Shown: positions 63,729 to 64,000 of the stretch, piece by piece | How the letters are laid out: every line of letters begins with the position of its first letter | Position numbering within the stretch: position 1 is the stretch's first letter | Origin: Dryocola clanedunensis_A | GTDB taxonomy: Bacteria; Pseudomonadota; Gammaproteobacteria; Enterobacterales; Enterobacteriaceae | Length of the DNA: 64,000 nt | NCBI GenBank assembly: GCA_038405435.1 | Contig: JBBYHZ010000011.1 | Strand: one strand, 5' to 3' | The notes under the pieces: model-generated | Seen by the model: the letters and a program-made list of their open reading frames with translations, nothing else | Databases searched by the model: none | What the model was told of the DNA's origin: nothing | Position numbers and translations under genes: made by a program

Positions 63729-64000
63729 ATATCTCCTTGAATAATTGTACTTTTTTAATGTCAAATGGCAAGCAGAGCATTCTCTCTTTAACGATTATAG
63801 TAATATTATTGATCTATTTTACCGATCAATTTTAATATTTCGATCTATTAAAGTGATTGATTGTGTTGGTGCATCTGCCGATGATGTACTTTATCTATTC
63901 AGCTATGGAGGCTGTTTTGAAATTGATCTGACACGTGTCAGGCGGATGAGGGGAGTAGCGGTTCAGGGCAGGGCAGGGAAGCAGGCAGGATAATGGGGTC

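Noticed and set aside
63745..63993. 82-codon plus-strand frame at the window end
   Set aside because: Mixed low-complexity ending (Arg/Gly/Gln), no ribosome site and no similarity; treated as non-coding.

Overview
This is chromosomal DNA of a member of the Enterobacteriaceae, most likely Enterobacter (E. cloacae complex) or a close relative. Nearly every gene from 1 to about 30.5 kb is an obvious ortholog of an E. coli K-12 gene. The core is GC-rich, with REP/BIME-like palindromes between genes.

Core region (1-30.5 kb). The window opens in the 3' end of murA. It then runs through an orphan ATPase gene, the cysteine transport/desulfidation pair cyuP-cyuA, yhaK/yhaJ/yhaH, the yqjG-F-K-E-D-C cluster, mzrA-yqjA, the hexuronate genes exuR/exuT/uxaC-uxaA, ygjV, sstT, alx with its yybP-ykoY (PRE/SraF) leader, ygjR, ygjP, rlmG and fadH. 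After a palindromic repeat come yjgR, a one-piece dihydroxyacetone kinase and ahr, which in K-12 belong to the distant leuX neighbourhood. The window therefore contains two synteny junctions relative to K-12.

leuX hotspot (30.6-32.6 kb). An HNH nuclease gene overlapping a SAM-methyltransferase gene lies just before tRNA-Leu(CAA).

Genomic island (about 32,571-62,194, roughly 29.6 kb). It is flanked by a 26/25-nt repeat of the leuX 3' end. In order it carries: a P4-type integrase; a two-gene module (NA37-type nucleoid-associated protein plus membrane protein); a Septu-like ATPase/HNH pair with an unusual Walker A motif; and, on the minus strand, a six-gene overlapping operon hsdM-hsdS-DUF262-DUF262/DUF1524-hsdR-YgjP-type metallopeptidase. 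Next are P4/CP4-57-type genes (inovirus Gp2-like, zinc ribbon, AlpA), an unrecognised 378-aa protein with a possible ribbon-helix-helix tail, and a CP4-57/CP4-44-like cluster (yfjP, yfjQ, yfjR, two exported unknowns, DUF905, ardB, radC, DUF987, cbeA-cbtA). An EVE-like/Mrr restriction endonuclease is the last cargo gene. The island thus combines at least four defence or candidate defence modules with its own antirestriction and toxin-antitoxin genes. The 34-39 kb part is visibly AT-richer than the core and probably of different origin.

Beyond attR (62.2-64 kb) is a decayed minus-strand operon of three small exported proteins, two of them interrupted by in-frame stop codons. No rRNA, CRISPR array or intact insertion sequence was seen.
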